From: an uncultured Psychrobacter sp.
GTDB taxonomy: Bacteria; Pseudomonadota; Gammaproteobacteria; Pseudomonadales; Moraxellaceae
Direction: 5' to 3'
Length of the DNA stretch: 64,000 nt
Assembly (NCBI RefSeq): GCF_947488565.1
Contig: NZ_CANKZC010000005.1
Coordinates: 124,001-188,000 of the forward strand
A program made the translations under genes and the position numbers. The notes beneath the pieces were generated by a model. The model searched no databases. It had not been told where the DNA came from and saw nothing but the letters and a program-made list of their open reading frames with translations. The first letter of the stretch is position 1, and each line of letters starts with the position of its first letter. Below are positions 55,212 through 63,393 of this stretch, piece after piece.

Positions 55212-57056
55212 ATGTGCGGAATTGTAGGCGCAGTTGCTGAGCGTAATATCGCTAATATTTTACTTGAAGGCCTAAAGCGTTTGGAATATCGAGGCTATGA
55301 TTCTGCGGGCTTGACGGTAATTCGTAATGGTGAATTACATCGTGAACGTCAAGTAGGCAAAGTACTGGCATTGGTTAATGCCGTCGCAAATGATCCAGCC
55401 AATTTTGATGGTCATATTGGTATTGCGCACACACGCTGGGCAACTCATGGCGAGCCTGCACAACGTAACGCGCATCCCCACGTCTCAGGTAAAATCGCGG
55501 TCGTTCATAACGGTATCGTTGAAAACTACGCTGAGCTAAAAGAAGACTTGATGGCCAAAGGTTATGAGTTTACATCACAGACAGATACCGAAGTAGTCGC
55601 GCATCTGATCAATGATGTTTATCAAAAAACATCTGATCTACTAGAAGCTGTCCGCACAGTTACGCCGTTACTACATGGTGCATTTGCCCTTGGCATCGTC
55701 CACGTAGACAGTCCAGAAGAGCTCATTGCTGTACGTTTGGGCTCACCTTTGGTCATCGGTGTGGGTATCGGTGAGAACTTTATTGCGTCAGATCAATTGG
55801 CGCTATTGCCAGTCACCAACCGCTTTATGTACCTAGAAGAAGGTGATATTGCCAATATTACGCGTGAACATATTCGTGTGTATGCGGACGGCGTAGAAGT
55901 CAGTCGCAAAGTACATGAGATAGATGCCAAGCAGCACAACGCCGATAAGGGCGAGTTTAAGCATTATATGCTCAAAGAAATCTACGAGCAGCCAGATGCG
56001 GTCGCTCGTACGGTTGAGATGGCAGTAGATAATGGTGAAACGACCAAACTACGCGATGACTTTTTAGACCGTCACGAAACAAAGCTTGCTGGTGTTAAAC
56101 ACATTCAAGTGCTCGCTTGTGGTACCAGTTATCATGCGGGTATGGTTGCAAAGTATTGGTTTGAAAATTTAACACGTCTGCCCTGCTCGGTCGAAATCGC
56201 AAGCGAGTTCCGTTACCGTAATCCTGTCGTTGTCGATAATTCGCTCGTCGTTTGTATCTCACAATCTGGTGAAACAGCCGATACTTTATCGGCGTTACGT
56301 GAGATTCAAAAGCACAAACCAGAAGGGTTAGTGAGTTTGGCACTGTGTAACGTACCAACGTCATCATTAGTACGCGAGACGGATATCTTTTTGCCAACAC
56401 TTGCAGGGCCTGAAATTGGTGTCGCGTCTACCAAAGCCTTTACCACCCAGCTTGTCGCGCTAGTGCTATTATTGTTAAAGATTGGTGTCGTACAACAGCG
56501 TATCGATAATGAGCGTTTGACGTCACTACTAGAAAACTTGCATAAGCTACCAGGTCAGCTTCATGCCAGCTTAAAGCTTGATACTCCTATTAAAGCGATG
56601 AGTGAAAGCTTTGAAGAGAAAAAGAGCTGCTTGTTCTTAGGTCGCGGTTTGCAGTTCCCAATTGCCTTAGAAGGCGCGCTTAAGCTGAAAGAAATCTCTT
56701 ATATCCATGCTGAAGGCTATGCGGCAGGTGAGCTAAAACACGGTCCGTTGGCATTGGTAGATAAAGACATGCCAATCGTGGTACTTGCACCAAAAGACAA
56801 TATGTTCGATAAGCTTAAAGCCAACATGCAAGAGGTACACGCGCGCCACGGTGAGCTGTTTGTATTCGCCAGTGAAGCCAGCCAAATGGTTGCAGAAGAT
56901 AGATTGCACGTGGTCTATGTACCTGATGTCTGCGAGATACTCGCACCGATCGTTTATAGTGTTCCTGTGCAGCTGTTGTCGTACCATGTTGCTGTTATGC
57001 GCGGTACAGATGTCGACCAGCCACGTAACTTGGCCAAATCGGTAACGGTTGAATAA
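55212..57056 (+). CDS. glmS: Glutamine--fructose-6-phosphate aminotransferase (isomerising) GlmS
   Basis: The first committed enzyme of hexosamine synthesis. The catalytic Cys is residue 2 (MCGIVGAVAERN). The glutaminase domain has RLEYRGYDSAGL, HTRWATHGEP and HNGIVENY; two SIS domains follow with ACGTSYHAGMVAKYW, SQSGETADTLSAL, TKAFTTQLVAL, and the C-terminal YAAGELKHGPLALVD and QLLSYHVAVMRGTDVDQPRNLAKSVTVE. Length 614 is typical. AAGGAA lies 6 nt before the ATG. A strong terminator follows. glmU and glmS act in one pathway. Confidence 0.98.
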   Translation: MCGIVGAVAERNIANILLEGLKRLEYRGYDSAGLTVIRNGELHRERQVGKVLALVNAVANDPANFDGHIGIAHTRWATHGEPAQRNAHPHVSGKIAVVHNGIVENYAELKEDLMAKGYEFTSQTDTEVVAHLINDVYQKTSDLLEAVRTVTPLLHGAFALGIVHVDSPEELIAVRLGSPLVIGVGIGENFIASDQLALLPVTNRFMYLEEGDIANITREHIRVYADGVEVSRKVHEIDAKQHNADKGEFKHYMLKEIYEQPDAVARTVEMAVDNGETTKLRDDFLDRHETKLAGVKHIQVLACGTSYHAGMVAKYWFENLTRLPCSVEIASEFRYRNPVVVDNSLVVCISQSGETADTLSALREIQKHKPEGLVSLALCNVPTSSLVRETDIFLPTLAGPEIGVASTKAFTTQLVALVLLLLKIGVVQQRIDNERLTSLLENLHKLPGQLHASLKLDTPIKAMSESFEEKKSCLFLGRGLQFPIALEGALKLKEISYIHAEGYAAGELKHGPLALVDKDMPIVVLAPKDNMFDKLKANMQEVHARHGELFVFASEASQMVAEDRLHVVYVPDVCEILAPIVYSVPVQLLSYHVAVMRGTDVDQPRNLAKSVTVE

Positions 57057-57124
57057 TTTAAGTTGTTGATTTTACACTAAATTTAACCAATACAGCTTTA
57101 TTCTAAATATTACCGTAACATGCC

Positions 57125-57170
57125 AAATCCTCCGCTATCTTATGCAAAGCAGATGGCGGAGGATTTTTTT
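57125..57170 (+). terminator. Terminator after glmS
   Basis: Arms 57125-57140 and 57151-57166 (core AATCCTCCGC) pair over 16 bp with one G-T, 10-nt loop, then a run of seven or more T. Confidence 0.92.
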
Positions 57171-57330
57171 GTATAAAAAATTGAAAAGTTTAATAACTTA
57201 ATGGCACTTCAATTATAACCGTTCATTTGTGTACAGCGTATAAACACAGTACCAATTTATTATGCCATTATGAGTGTGATAAAAAGATATTTATAAGAGA
57301 CAGTAAATATATAATGATGGCATCTACATT

Positions 57331-58146
57331 ATGAGCATTGAAGACACAAACATGAACCTGAATATGGATATCGAAAACGGCAACGTTGACCAAAACACCG
57401 ATCCAATAGAAATCATTTATGAAGATGAGTTTTTAGTAGCCATTAATAAAGAGGCGGGACTACTCGTCCATCGCAGTTGGCTGGACAAAGGTGAGACACG
57501 CTTTGCTCTGCAGCTGACCCGCGATGCGGTAGGGTGTCATGTATTTCCAGTACATAGGTTAGATAGACCGACATCAGGGGTGTTGCTGTTTGCTAAAAGC
57601 TCAAGCGTCGCGCGCAGCCTTACCGAGGCTTTTACTGAGCGCAAGGTAACCAAACACTATTTAGCGGTAGTACGCGGTTACATGCCAGAGCAAGGCTCTA
57701 TTGATCATGCACTCAGCTTTAAGCCTGATGCCATCGCTGATAAATTTGCCAGTTTGGATAAACCTGCCCAAGAGGCGGTGACCCATTGGCAAAGCTTGGC
57801 GCAAATTGAATTGTCCTTTGCCGTATCAAGAAAGCATGATACCAGTCGCTATAGTCTTATACGCTTAATACCTGAGACAGGGCGCAAGCATCAGCTGCGC
57901 AGGCATATGAAACATCTATTTCATCCTATAGTGGGTGATACTAGCCACGGCGATGGACGACATAATCGATTTTTCCGTAGTCAGTATGATTGCACGCGCA
58001 TGCTACTGCATGCTCAGACTTTAGCACTCAGTCATCCAGTTACTGGTGAGCCGTTGCTTTTAAAAGCAGGATTAGATGATCAATGGATGCGCATTTTAGA
58101 AGAGTTTGATTGGGTTGAGAGTGTTGAGGGTTTGGTTCCCTATTGA
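57331..58146 (+). CDS. truC: tRNA pseudouridine(65) synthase TruC type
   Basis: An RluA-family pseudouridine synthase. The catalytic HRLDRPTSGVLLF motif is present at about residues 74-86, preceded by the TruC-like LVHRSWLDKGETRFALQ, and followed by AVTHWQSLAQ, PETGRKHQLRRHMKHLFHPIVGDTSHGDGRHN and LMLH-like MLLHAQTLALSHP. It resembles E. coli TruC over the whole length apart from a 30-residue acidic N-terminal leader. TruC modifies U65 in tRNA-Ile and tRNA-Asp. Confidence 0.9.
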   Translation: MSIEDTNMNLNMDIENGNVDQNTDPIEIIYEDEFLVAINKEAGLLVHRSWLDKGETRFALQLTRDAVGCHVFPVHRLDRPTSGVLLFAKSSSVARSLTEAFTERKVTKHYLAVVRGYMPEQGSIDHALSFKPDAIADKFASLDKPAQEAVTHWQSLAQIELSFAVSRKHDTSRYSLIRLIPETGRKHQLRRHMKHLFHPIVGDTSHGDGRHNRFFRSQYDCTRMLLHAQTLALSHPVTGEPLLLKAGLDDQWMRILEEFDWVESVEGLVPY

Positions 58147-58330
58147 GGATTTGAATATTAGGCTATAGGCTAATAGTCTCAATATTTTAACTTGCTGACA
58201 TAGCTGTCAAATTCATAAATATTAACTGGGAAGGTTTTAGTTATATAGCTTAACGATAATAATCAAACCAAAAATTGTGCGTTTATTAAAATCAGCTCTA
58301 CGGTTTTTTAGCAAGCTTACTGGTTTTCAT

Positions 58331-59248
58331 TTACTTCACTCGATTAGATAAAATAACGCCAATTGAGCTTAACACTATGCCGCATACCACTACTATTGTT
58401 AAAGGCTCATGAAGTATCAACGCTGCAAGTAAGGCGGTCAGTCCAGGAGACAAGGAACCAAGCAGCAAGGTACGAATAGAGCCCAGTTTGTTGACTGCAT
58501 AAGAAAACCCAATGGTTGAGACCACCCCAACACCAACGCCTTGTACTAAGATAAAAGGTAGCGCGTCGTCAAAAGAAACGACCCCTAGGTTTGTCTTTAA
58601 AATGCCAACCAGAACCATCACTAATACTATAAAAAATGATGTGTAAGAAAGGACAATAGCCACCGCTATTGGACTTAACTTTGTATTTTTTAGACCCAAG
58701 GTATAACCTGCCCAGACCAAGCTTGCAAGTAATAAGAAGGCCACGCCATGTAGCAGGCTTTTAGGCGGAGACCCTGCATTCCCTACAATCATAGCGGTTA
58801 CACCAAATAAAATCAGGATGAATGCCAAAAATTTCTTTAACGAGATCTTTTGACGATAAAGAATAAAAGACAAGAGGGCAGCAAAGAATACTGGCGTCCC
58901 TGTCAAAATAGTACCAACGTAAGCAGCAGGAGCAGTTCTTGCGCCAAAGGAAGCTAGTAATAGAAAGGGCACGCCGCCACATAATATAAATAAGACATCA
59001 ATCCATTTGATACTTTTGACTTCCCTCAAACTGGAGTATGCCCAAGGCGTCAATAAAAGTAATGGCACACTAAATCGAATGAGCATGACATCAGCAATAC
59101 TTAGCGATGACCCACCAATAGCTCGGACAGTCAATGCAAAACCTGACCAAATAAGTAGCACGGCAATCATAGCCACATAGCCTTTCGCTAGCGGAGACAT
59201 TGCAAATAAGGTGTTTTTGCGCGGAGAGGATTGAAAGATTGTATTCAT
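58331..59248 (-). CDS. EamA-family transporter, divergent from an Lrp-type regulator
   Basis: A 305-residue inner-membrane DMT transporter with ten hydrophobic segments in two repeats. MIAVLLIWSGFALTVRAIGGSSLSIADVMLIRFSVP is the typical first-repeat start, and GSIRTLLLGSLSPGLTALLAALILHEPLTIVVVCGIVLSSIGV the typical last part with the conserved Glu. It is read away from the Lrp-type gene, with a 148-bp gap that probably contains the regulator's site. Such pairs often govern amino acid export, but the substrate here is unknown. Confidence 0.9.
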   Translation of the reverse strand: MNTIFQSSPRKNTLFAMSPLAKGYVAMIAVLLIWSGFALTVRAIGGSSLSIADVMLIRFSVPLLLLTPWAYSSLREVKSIKWIDVLFILCGGVPFLLLASFGARTAPAAYVGTILTGTPVFFAALLSFILYRQKISLKKFLAFILILFGVTAMIVGNAGSPPKSLLHGVAFLLLASLVWAGYTLGLKNTKLSPIAVAIVLSYTSFFIVLVMVLVGILKTNLGVVSFDDALPFILVQGVGVGVVSTIGFSYAVNKLGSIRTLLLGSLSPGLTALLAALILHEPLTIVVVCGIVLSSIGVILSNRVK

Positions 59249-59396
59249 GTCGATATCTTAAGCTTGTATACAAAGCCTAATTATCAATCAAACATCGCGC
59301 TTTTATCTCTATTCTTTTATTGCAAATCTATAGTTATTTAGTGGATAATGCCAATTAATATAGAATTATTGGCTTAAAACACCAGAAAGGTAATAC

Positions 59397-59852
59397 ATGG
59401 ATAAAATTGATCGTCATATTTTGGAAGTGCTTCAGAAAGAAGGACGCTTATCGACAGCTGAATTAGCCGAGCGCATTGGTCTGTCACCCTCACCTTGTGC
59501 TAGGCGCCTGAAACGTTTAGAAGATGAATCCTATATAGAGAGTTACCAAGCGAACGTTAGTAGAGTGAAAGCTGGCATTGAGATGAGCTTTTTTGTGGAA
59601 GTTAGTCTCAATAACCATCAAGAAGCGTCAATTATCGCTTTTGAAAATGCATTATCTGAGATGGAAGAAGTCATTAATGGCCATGTGGTCTCGGGCCCTT
59701 ATGATTACTTATTGGAAGTAGTCAGCGCAGACCTCAACGGTTATGAAGAGTTTACGCGTAAATTGCATAAGCTGACTAGCGTTAAAGACATACATACCCA
59801 CTTATCAGTGAGAAAAGTGGTTAATAAAACAACGTTGCCTATTTTTACATGA
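59397..59852 (+). CDS. Lrp/AsnC family transcriptional regulator
   Basis: A 151-residue regulator: N-terminal winged helix (DKIDRHILEVLQKEGRLSTAELAERIGLSPSPCARRLKRLEDESYI) and C-terminal RAM effector domain with GHVVSGPYDYLLEVV and LTSVKDIHTHLSVRKVV. Lrp-type proteins bind amino acids and control neighbouring transport or metabolic genes. GAAAGG lies 8 nt before the ATG. Divergent from an EamA gene that is the likely target. Confidence 0.93.
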   Translation: MDKIDRHILEVLQKEGRLSTAELAERIGLSPSPCARRLKRLEDESYIESYQANVSRVKAGIEMSFFVEVSLNNHQEASIIAFENALSEMEEVINGHVVSGPYDYLLEVVSADLNGYEEFTRKLHKLTSVKDIHTHLSVRKVVNKTTLPIFT

Positions 59853-59940
59853 TATCTTTTAACACCTATTAGGGTCTGCGCTCAATTTAAAAGACAGTCA
59901 TTTAAATGACTTAAGTAGTGAATAAACTCAAGAAGATGCC

Positions 59941-60612
59941 ATGAAGACTTTACAACTCAGCTCAATCATTTTATTAGCAGCCTTATCCGCGCTAACCGGT
60001 TACCAAAAAACTGACAAGGCATTAGAGACATCACTAGAAACACAGTCCCCTAGCGTCATGAAAAAGTTATTCAATATTGATGTTGATAAAGCATTTTATA
60101 TCACTTTTCCCGATCATAAGAATCAAATCCAATTGACAGAGTTTACTAAGTTGAGCACTAGTAAAAATGAAAAGCCTTATGTAAAAGGCGTCCTGTCAAA
60201 CAATGAACATTATGCAGCATGGCTTGACTATACTAATATCACTGCGTTGAATATTTCAAATGATAAGAACATTTTTAAATTTGTTGCGCCTTATACTTTA
60301 ACGAATACCAATCCTGATACGGATAAAAAATCCAGTCTAGATAGCCCTGATCTACCTAGTAGCGCACTCTATCTAGGTGCTTTTGAGCTAGATTACCATA
60401 CTAATAATATCAACCAATACGGGCAACAGCTTTTAGGTAAGTACAGTACACTGACTGCGATAGATTATGATGGACAAAAGACTGTTGATGTCACTATACG
60501 TCAGTATCCAACACACGCTGACCAAGATAAAGAAATCAACTCAAGTGCTCATAGGCTGACGTTTGATGTAGATGAAGAGTTGAGCTTAGTTGATGATGCT
60601 ATCGTAGAATAA
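59941..60612 (+). CDS. Exported protein of unknown function with a broken lipobox (223 aa)
   Basis: Not recognised. The N-terminus looks like a lipoprotein signal (MKTLQLSSIILLAALSALTG), but the position where Cys is expected is Tyr21 (TAC, one base from TGC). So it may be soluble in the periplasm, uncleaved, or a recent loss of lipidation. The mature part is polar, with a FYITFPDHKNQIQLTEF segment and repeated Asn/Asp-Thr stretches; no Cys elsewhere. It follows the Lrp-type gene by 88 nt. Confidence 0.7.
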   Translation: MKTLQLSSIILLAALSALTGYQKTDKALETSLETQSPSVMKKLFNIDVDKAFYITFPDHKNQIQLTEFTKLSTSKNEKPYVKGVLSNNEHYAAWLDYTNITALNISNDKNIFKFVAPYTLTNTNPDTDKKSSLDSPDLPSSALYLGAFELDYHTNNINQYGQQLLGKYSTLTAIDYDGQKTVDVTIRQYPTHADQDKEINSSAHRLTFDVDEELSLVDDAIVE

Positions 60613-60625
60613 GCATTTAGTGGCT

Positions 60626-60841
60626 TTAATTATGGGTTAGTCTCGTTTTTACCTGCATGATTAGTGATAAAGCATAAAAAGTTACTGATAAAGCTAGACA
60701 GATAAAAGTCAGAGGTAAAAACAGACTTTCTTGAAGTACGCCTTCAGAATCAATGTCGCCGTAAAACATGGTTTCCATCAGTCCAGAAAACGCAGCAAGC
60801 GCTAGCAGGATTGAGCCACCGATAAACAGTTTAGATTTCAT
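60626..60841 (-). CDS. Small membrane protein of unknown function (71 aa)
   Basis: Two hydrophobic segments (LFIGGSILLALAAFSGLM and LFLPLTFICLALSVTFYALSLIM) separated by an acidic loop. The start is ATG 60841, with AAAGGAG at 5-nt spacing; a longer frame to 60877 has no such site. Not recognised. It converges on the upstream exported-protein gene. Confidence 0.72.
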   Translation of the reverse strand: MKSKLFIGGSILLALAAFSGLMETMFYGDIDSEGVLQESLFLPLTFICLALSVTFYALSLIMQVKTRLTHN

Positions 60842-60903
60842 AAAAGCTCCTTTAGATGATAAATTGAGGGCATACACACGCTTTCCTCATCGTTGTAGTA
60901 TAG

Positions 60904-61059
60904 TTATCGATCAATGACACAAATAGGATAGTTTCCTGGATTCTGACCACCACCTAGATCTAAGCAAATATCATTATAATGACGTTCGTGAGCTTTGATA
61001 CCTAGCCAAAAAGCAAGAATGGCAGTAACAGCAATGATTATCATCATCTTAATATTCAT
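60904..61059 (-). CDS. Very small membrane-anchored protein (51 aa)
   Basis: A short gene found by reading the minus strand: ATG 61059 with AGGA 9 nt upstream, stop at 60904. The product begins with a hydrophobic helix (MIIIAVTAILAFWLGI) and a basic turn, then an extracytoplasmic end DICLDLGGGQNPGNYPICVI with two Cys that may pair. The compact signal-anchor plus Cys pair looks like a real small exported protein. It lies 62 nt upstream of the 71-aa membrane gene in the same direction, suggesting an operon. Confidence 0.6.
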   Translation of the reverse strand: MNIKMMIIIAVTAILAFWLGIKAHERHYNDICLDLGGGQNPGNYPICVIDR

Positions 61060-61538
61060 ATAGAGATCCTAAGTAAACAAGTAACCACAACAATATTGAA
61101 TTGGATCTATCTTATATGAGTTACAAATAAATAGAACTGTAGCTTGTTCTTTTCACAAACTCTTCATACTTGTGTTCTTTAAAGCAATTCCAATTACGAG
61201 TAAGTATATTAAAAGTGATTTGTTTGTCATGCAGTTTGTTGTTGTATTTTTCTTAATTTTAGGTCTTACCGCATTATTCATATATCGTATAAACATGATG
61301 TAGCGTAGTGAATGAAAAATTTGATAAATAAGTCCTGATAGGGCTTTTTTTATGCTTGTCATTTAGATATAGCGCTTCACTAGGAACAAATAAGACGCTA
61401 CAGTCCTAATTTTGGGGTCTTTGCTGATTGTATATTTTAACTATACCTGCAATCGTATTTTTTTGAATGTTTACTTTTTTTCGTAATAGCGTTACCAGTA
61501 TTTTAAATTAATATTTACTCATATTTTAAGGAAACATT
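61060..61538. other. AT-rich intergenic region
   Basis: A 69-codon minus-strand frame (61153-61362) is Lys/Asn/Ile-rich without ribosome site and is not accepted. A weak hairpin AAGTCC/GGGCTT with a T run near 61330-61352 could be a terminator. Otherwise nothing supportable. Confidence 0.4.
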
Positions 61539-61649
61539 TTGGCAATTATTGGTACAATTTGTGCTTTTCTTGCTTTGACTATAATCGCAATAATAGATAA
61601 TTTTCTATTTGTACCTAAAAGGAGTAAACACAATCCTAGTAGTAAGTAA
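61539..61649 (+). CDS. Possible 36-aa membrane peptide
   Basis: TTG 61539 is preceded by AAGGAAA at good distance. The product has one hydrophobic helix (IIGTICAFLALTIIAIIDNF) followed by a basic tail (VPKRSKH). The layout recalls the N-terminal anchor of signal peptidase I, so it may be a gene remnant or a free small membrane peptide. Evidence is thin. Confidence 0.35.
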   Translation: MAIIGTICAFLALTIIAIIDNFLFVPKRSKHNPSSK

Positions 61650-61833
61650 ACACTGTCCCGATCAATCATAAGACTTTTTATGGTTTCGTTGTTTATAACT
61701 CTTTATTAACATCTTAAACGATTAACCCAGATATTTTAATATTAGTTCTTAGTTGTCCGAAAACCTCTAAGATATAGATCTCGGCTCGATGACTTTTCAA
61801 GCCTCAAGATCATTTGTCATGATCCATAAATAC

Positions 61834-62658
61834 TCAAACCACTCCCTTATAAAGAAAATAAAGTCCTACTACAAATAACAATACCGAAAAACACTTTTTC
61901 AATAATTGCGGTGAGAGCATATGAGCAACTTTTGCGCCGATTTTAGCGGTAAAAAAGCTCATAATACTGATACCCAAAAAGGCATACACATGCACAAAGC
62001 CAATGGTATTAGGTACATTCACTTCTTGTTGCATACCAAAGAACATAAATCCTAACGCGCCAGCTATAGCAATAGGTAGACCACATGCCGCTGAGGTGCC
62101 AACCGCCTTTTGCATGACCACATTATAACGGGTGAGATAAGGCACCGTTAAGCTGCCGCCACCGATACCAAAGATAGCAGAGGCGATGCCAATGACCCCG
62201 CCTGCTGCCAACTGTTTCGGCTTAGACGGTAGCTGCATAACGTTGTTATTAGCATCATTAAAATCTTTACCTACCTGTTTTTTACCCCCAAAAAACATCT
62301 TATAGGCAACCCACAGCAAAAACACACCAACGATAAGCTGAAGGTATAACCCAGATATCTGTCCTGCAATCCCCGCGCCAAAAAAACAACCAAGCACCAA
62401 ACCGGGAGCGAGGTTTTTAAAGACCGGCCACATGACGCCGCCTTTTTTATGGTGCGCCATCAGCGAGCTGATAGAGGTGATAATAATGGTTGCAAGGGAG
62501 GTACCCAATGCCAGATGCATGACGTTATCAGCGGGGAAATCCATTTGGGTAAAGACAATAAATAGCAGCGGCACAATGATAGTACCGCCACCTACGCCAA
62601 AAAGCCCTGCCGCAAACCCTGCTAGCGCGCCAATGATTAAAAAAATGAATAATTCCAC
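61834..62658 (-). CDS. TauE/SafE (TSUP) family membrane permease
   Basis: A 274-residue inner-membrane protein of the TSUP family (sulfite, sulfonate or other organic anion export). Two repeats each begin with a Gly-rich block: GALAGFAAGLFGVGGGTIIVPLL and GVIGIASAIFGIGGGSLTVPYL, the family hallmark. About eight membrane segments. It starts with GTG 62658. It is 43 nt downstream of the flavin reductase gene on the same strand and may be cotranscribed with it; a sulfur-related link with the neighbouring methionine synthase is possible but inferred. Confidence 0.92.
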   Translation of the reverse strand: MELFIFLIIGALAGFAAGLFGVGGGTIIVPLLFIVFTQMDFPADNVMHLALGTSLATIIITSISSLMAHHKKGGVMWPVFKNLAPGLVLGCFFGAGIAGQISGLYLQLIVGVFLLWVAYKMFFGGKKQVGKDFNDANNNVMQLPSKPKQLAAGGVIGIASAIFGIGGGSLTVPYLTRYNVVMQKAVGTSAACGLPIAIAGALGFMFFGMQQEVNVPNTIGFVHVYAFLGISIMSFFTAKIGAKVAHMLSPQLLKKCFSVLLFVVGLYFLYKGVV

Positions 62659-62701
62659 AGGTGAGTACTTTTTAGTTGGTTAAAGTTAAAGAGTGAATCA
62701 C

Positions 62702-63205
62702 TTAAGCCTTCTGTATTTGACGAACGTGATGATAAGCGCGATTAAAATAGACCAAACTCTCGCCACTTTCAGAGTCTTGCTCAGATTGGCTGATAGCGAC
62801 TACTCGGCACATAAACACACTATGAGTGCCCACTTGCTGAATATCCTCAATAACGCAATCAAAGCTCACCAACGCATCTTGTAGAACGGGCGCGCCAGTG
62901 ACCAGCTCAGTCCAAGTGCCCTGCGCAAAACGCTCCTTTGCACTTAATTTAGAAGCAAAGGCATTGGATAAATGCTCGTGCTGCGCGCCTAGCACATTAA
63001 CCGTTAAGATTTTATTCTCTACAAAATGCACGTGCGAGCGTGCCGCCGTATTCATACAGACCAGCAAAGTTGGCGGCGTATCGCTGACACTACATACCGC
63101 AGATGCGGTAAAACCATGACTGCCGGACACGCCTTTAGTCGTGATCACATTCACCGCTGTCGTGAGCAACGACATGGCATTTCTAAAATCAGTGACTTCA
63201 ATCAT
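62702..63205 (-). CDS. Flavin reductase, RutF/HpaC-like (split-barrel FMN-binding)
   Basis: A 167-residue NAD(P)H:flavin oxidoreductase that supplies reduced flavin to a partner oxygenase. It closely follows the RutF pattern: FRNAMSLLTTAVNVITT, GFTASAVCSVSDTPPTLLVCMN, LTVNVLGAQHEHLSNAFA, FDCVIEDIQQVGTHSVFMCRV and a final YFNRAYHHV. No other rut (pyrimidine-degradation) gene is near. The next gene upstream, 188 nt away on the same strand, is a MetE-like methionine synthase; together they suggest a flavin-dependent methionine synthase system. Confidence 0.9.
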   Translation of the reverse strand: MIEVTDFRNAMSLLTTAVNVITTKGVSGSHGFTASAVCSVSDTPPTLLVCMNTAARSHVHFVENKILTVNVLGAQHEHLSNAFASKLSAKERFAQGTWTELVTGAPVLQDALVSFDCVIEDIQQVGTHSVFMCRVVAISQSEQDSESGESLVYFNRAYHHVRQIQKA

Positions 63206-63254
63206 AACTAATATCCTAAATTTATCACAGCTTGTTTCTCAAATGCGCTTAGCT

Positions 63255-63324
63255 GTAGGCTGGGTTTTTAACCCAGCATCATAACTTTGTAATATATAAA
63301 AGCTGGGCTAAAAGCCCAGCCTAC
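63255..63324. repeat. Palindromic repeat family A, copy 4
   Basis: A 70-bp copy from GTAGGCTGGG to CCCAGCCTAC with two internal hairpins and a central AACTTTGTAAT spacer, far from the three copies in the restriction locus. It lies between the MetE-like and flavin reductase genes and may attenuate readthrough. Confidence 0.85.
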
Positions 63325-63393
63325 ACGAATATATGTATGCTTGTAACTGAGGCCACTCATGGGGATAAACAAGCTAAGGGGTGTTAAGAAACG

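Noticed and set aside
61153..61362. 69-codon minus-strand frame
   Set aside because: AT-rich composition, no ribosome site, no recognisable domain.
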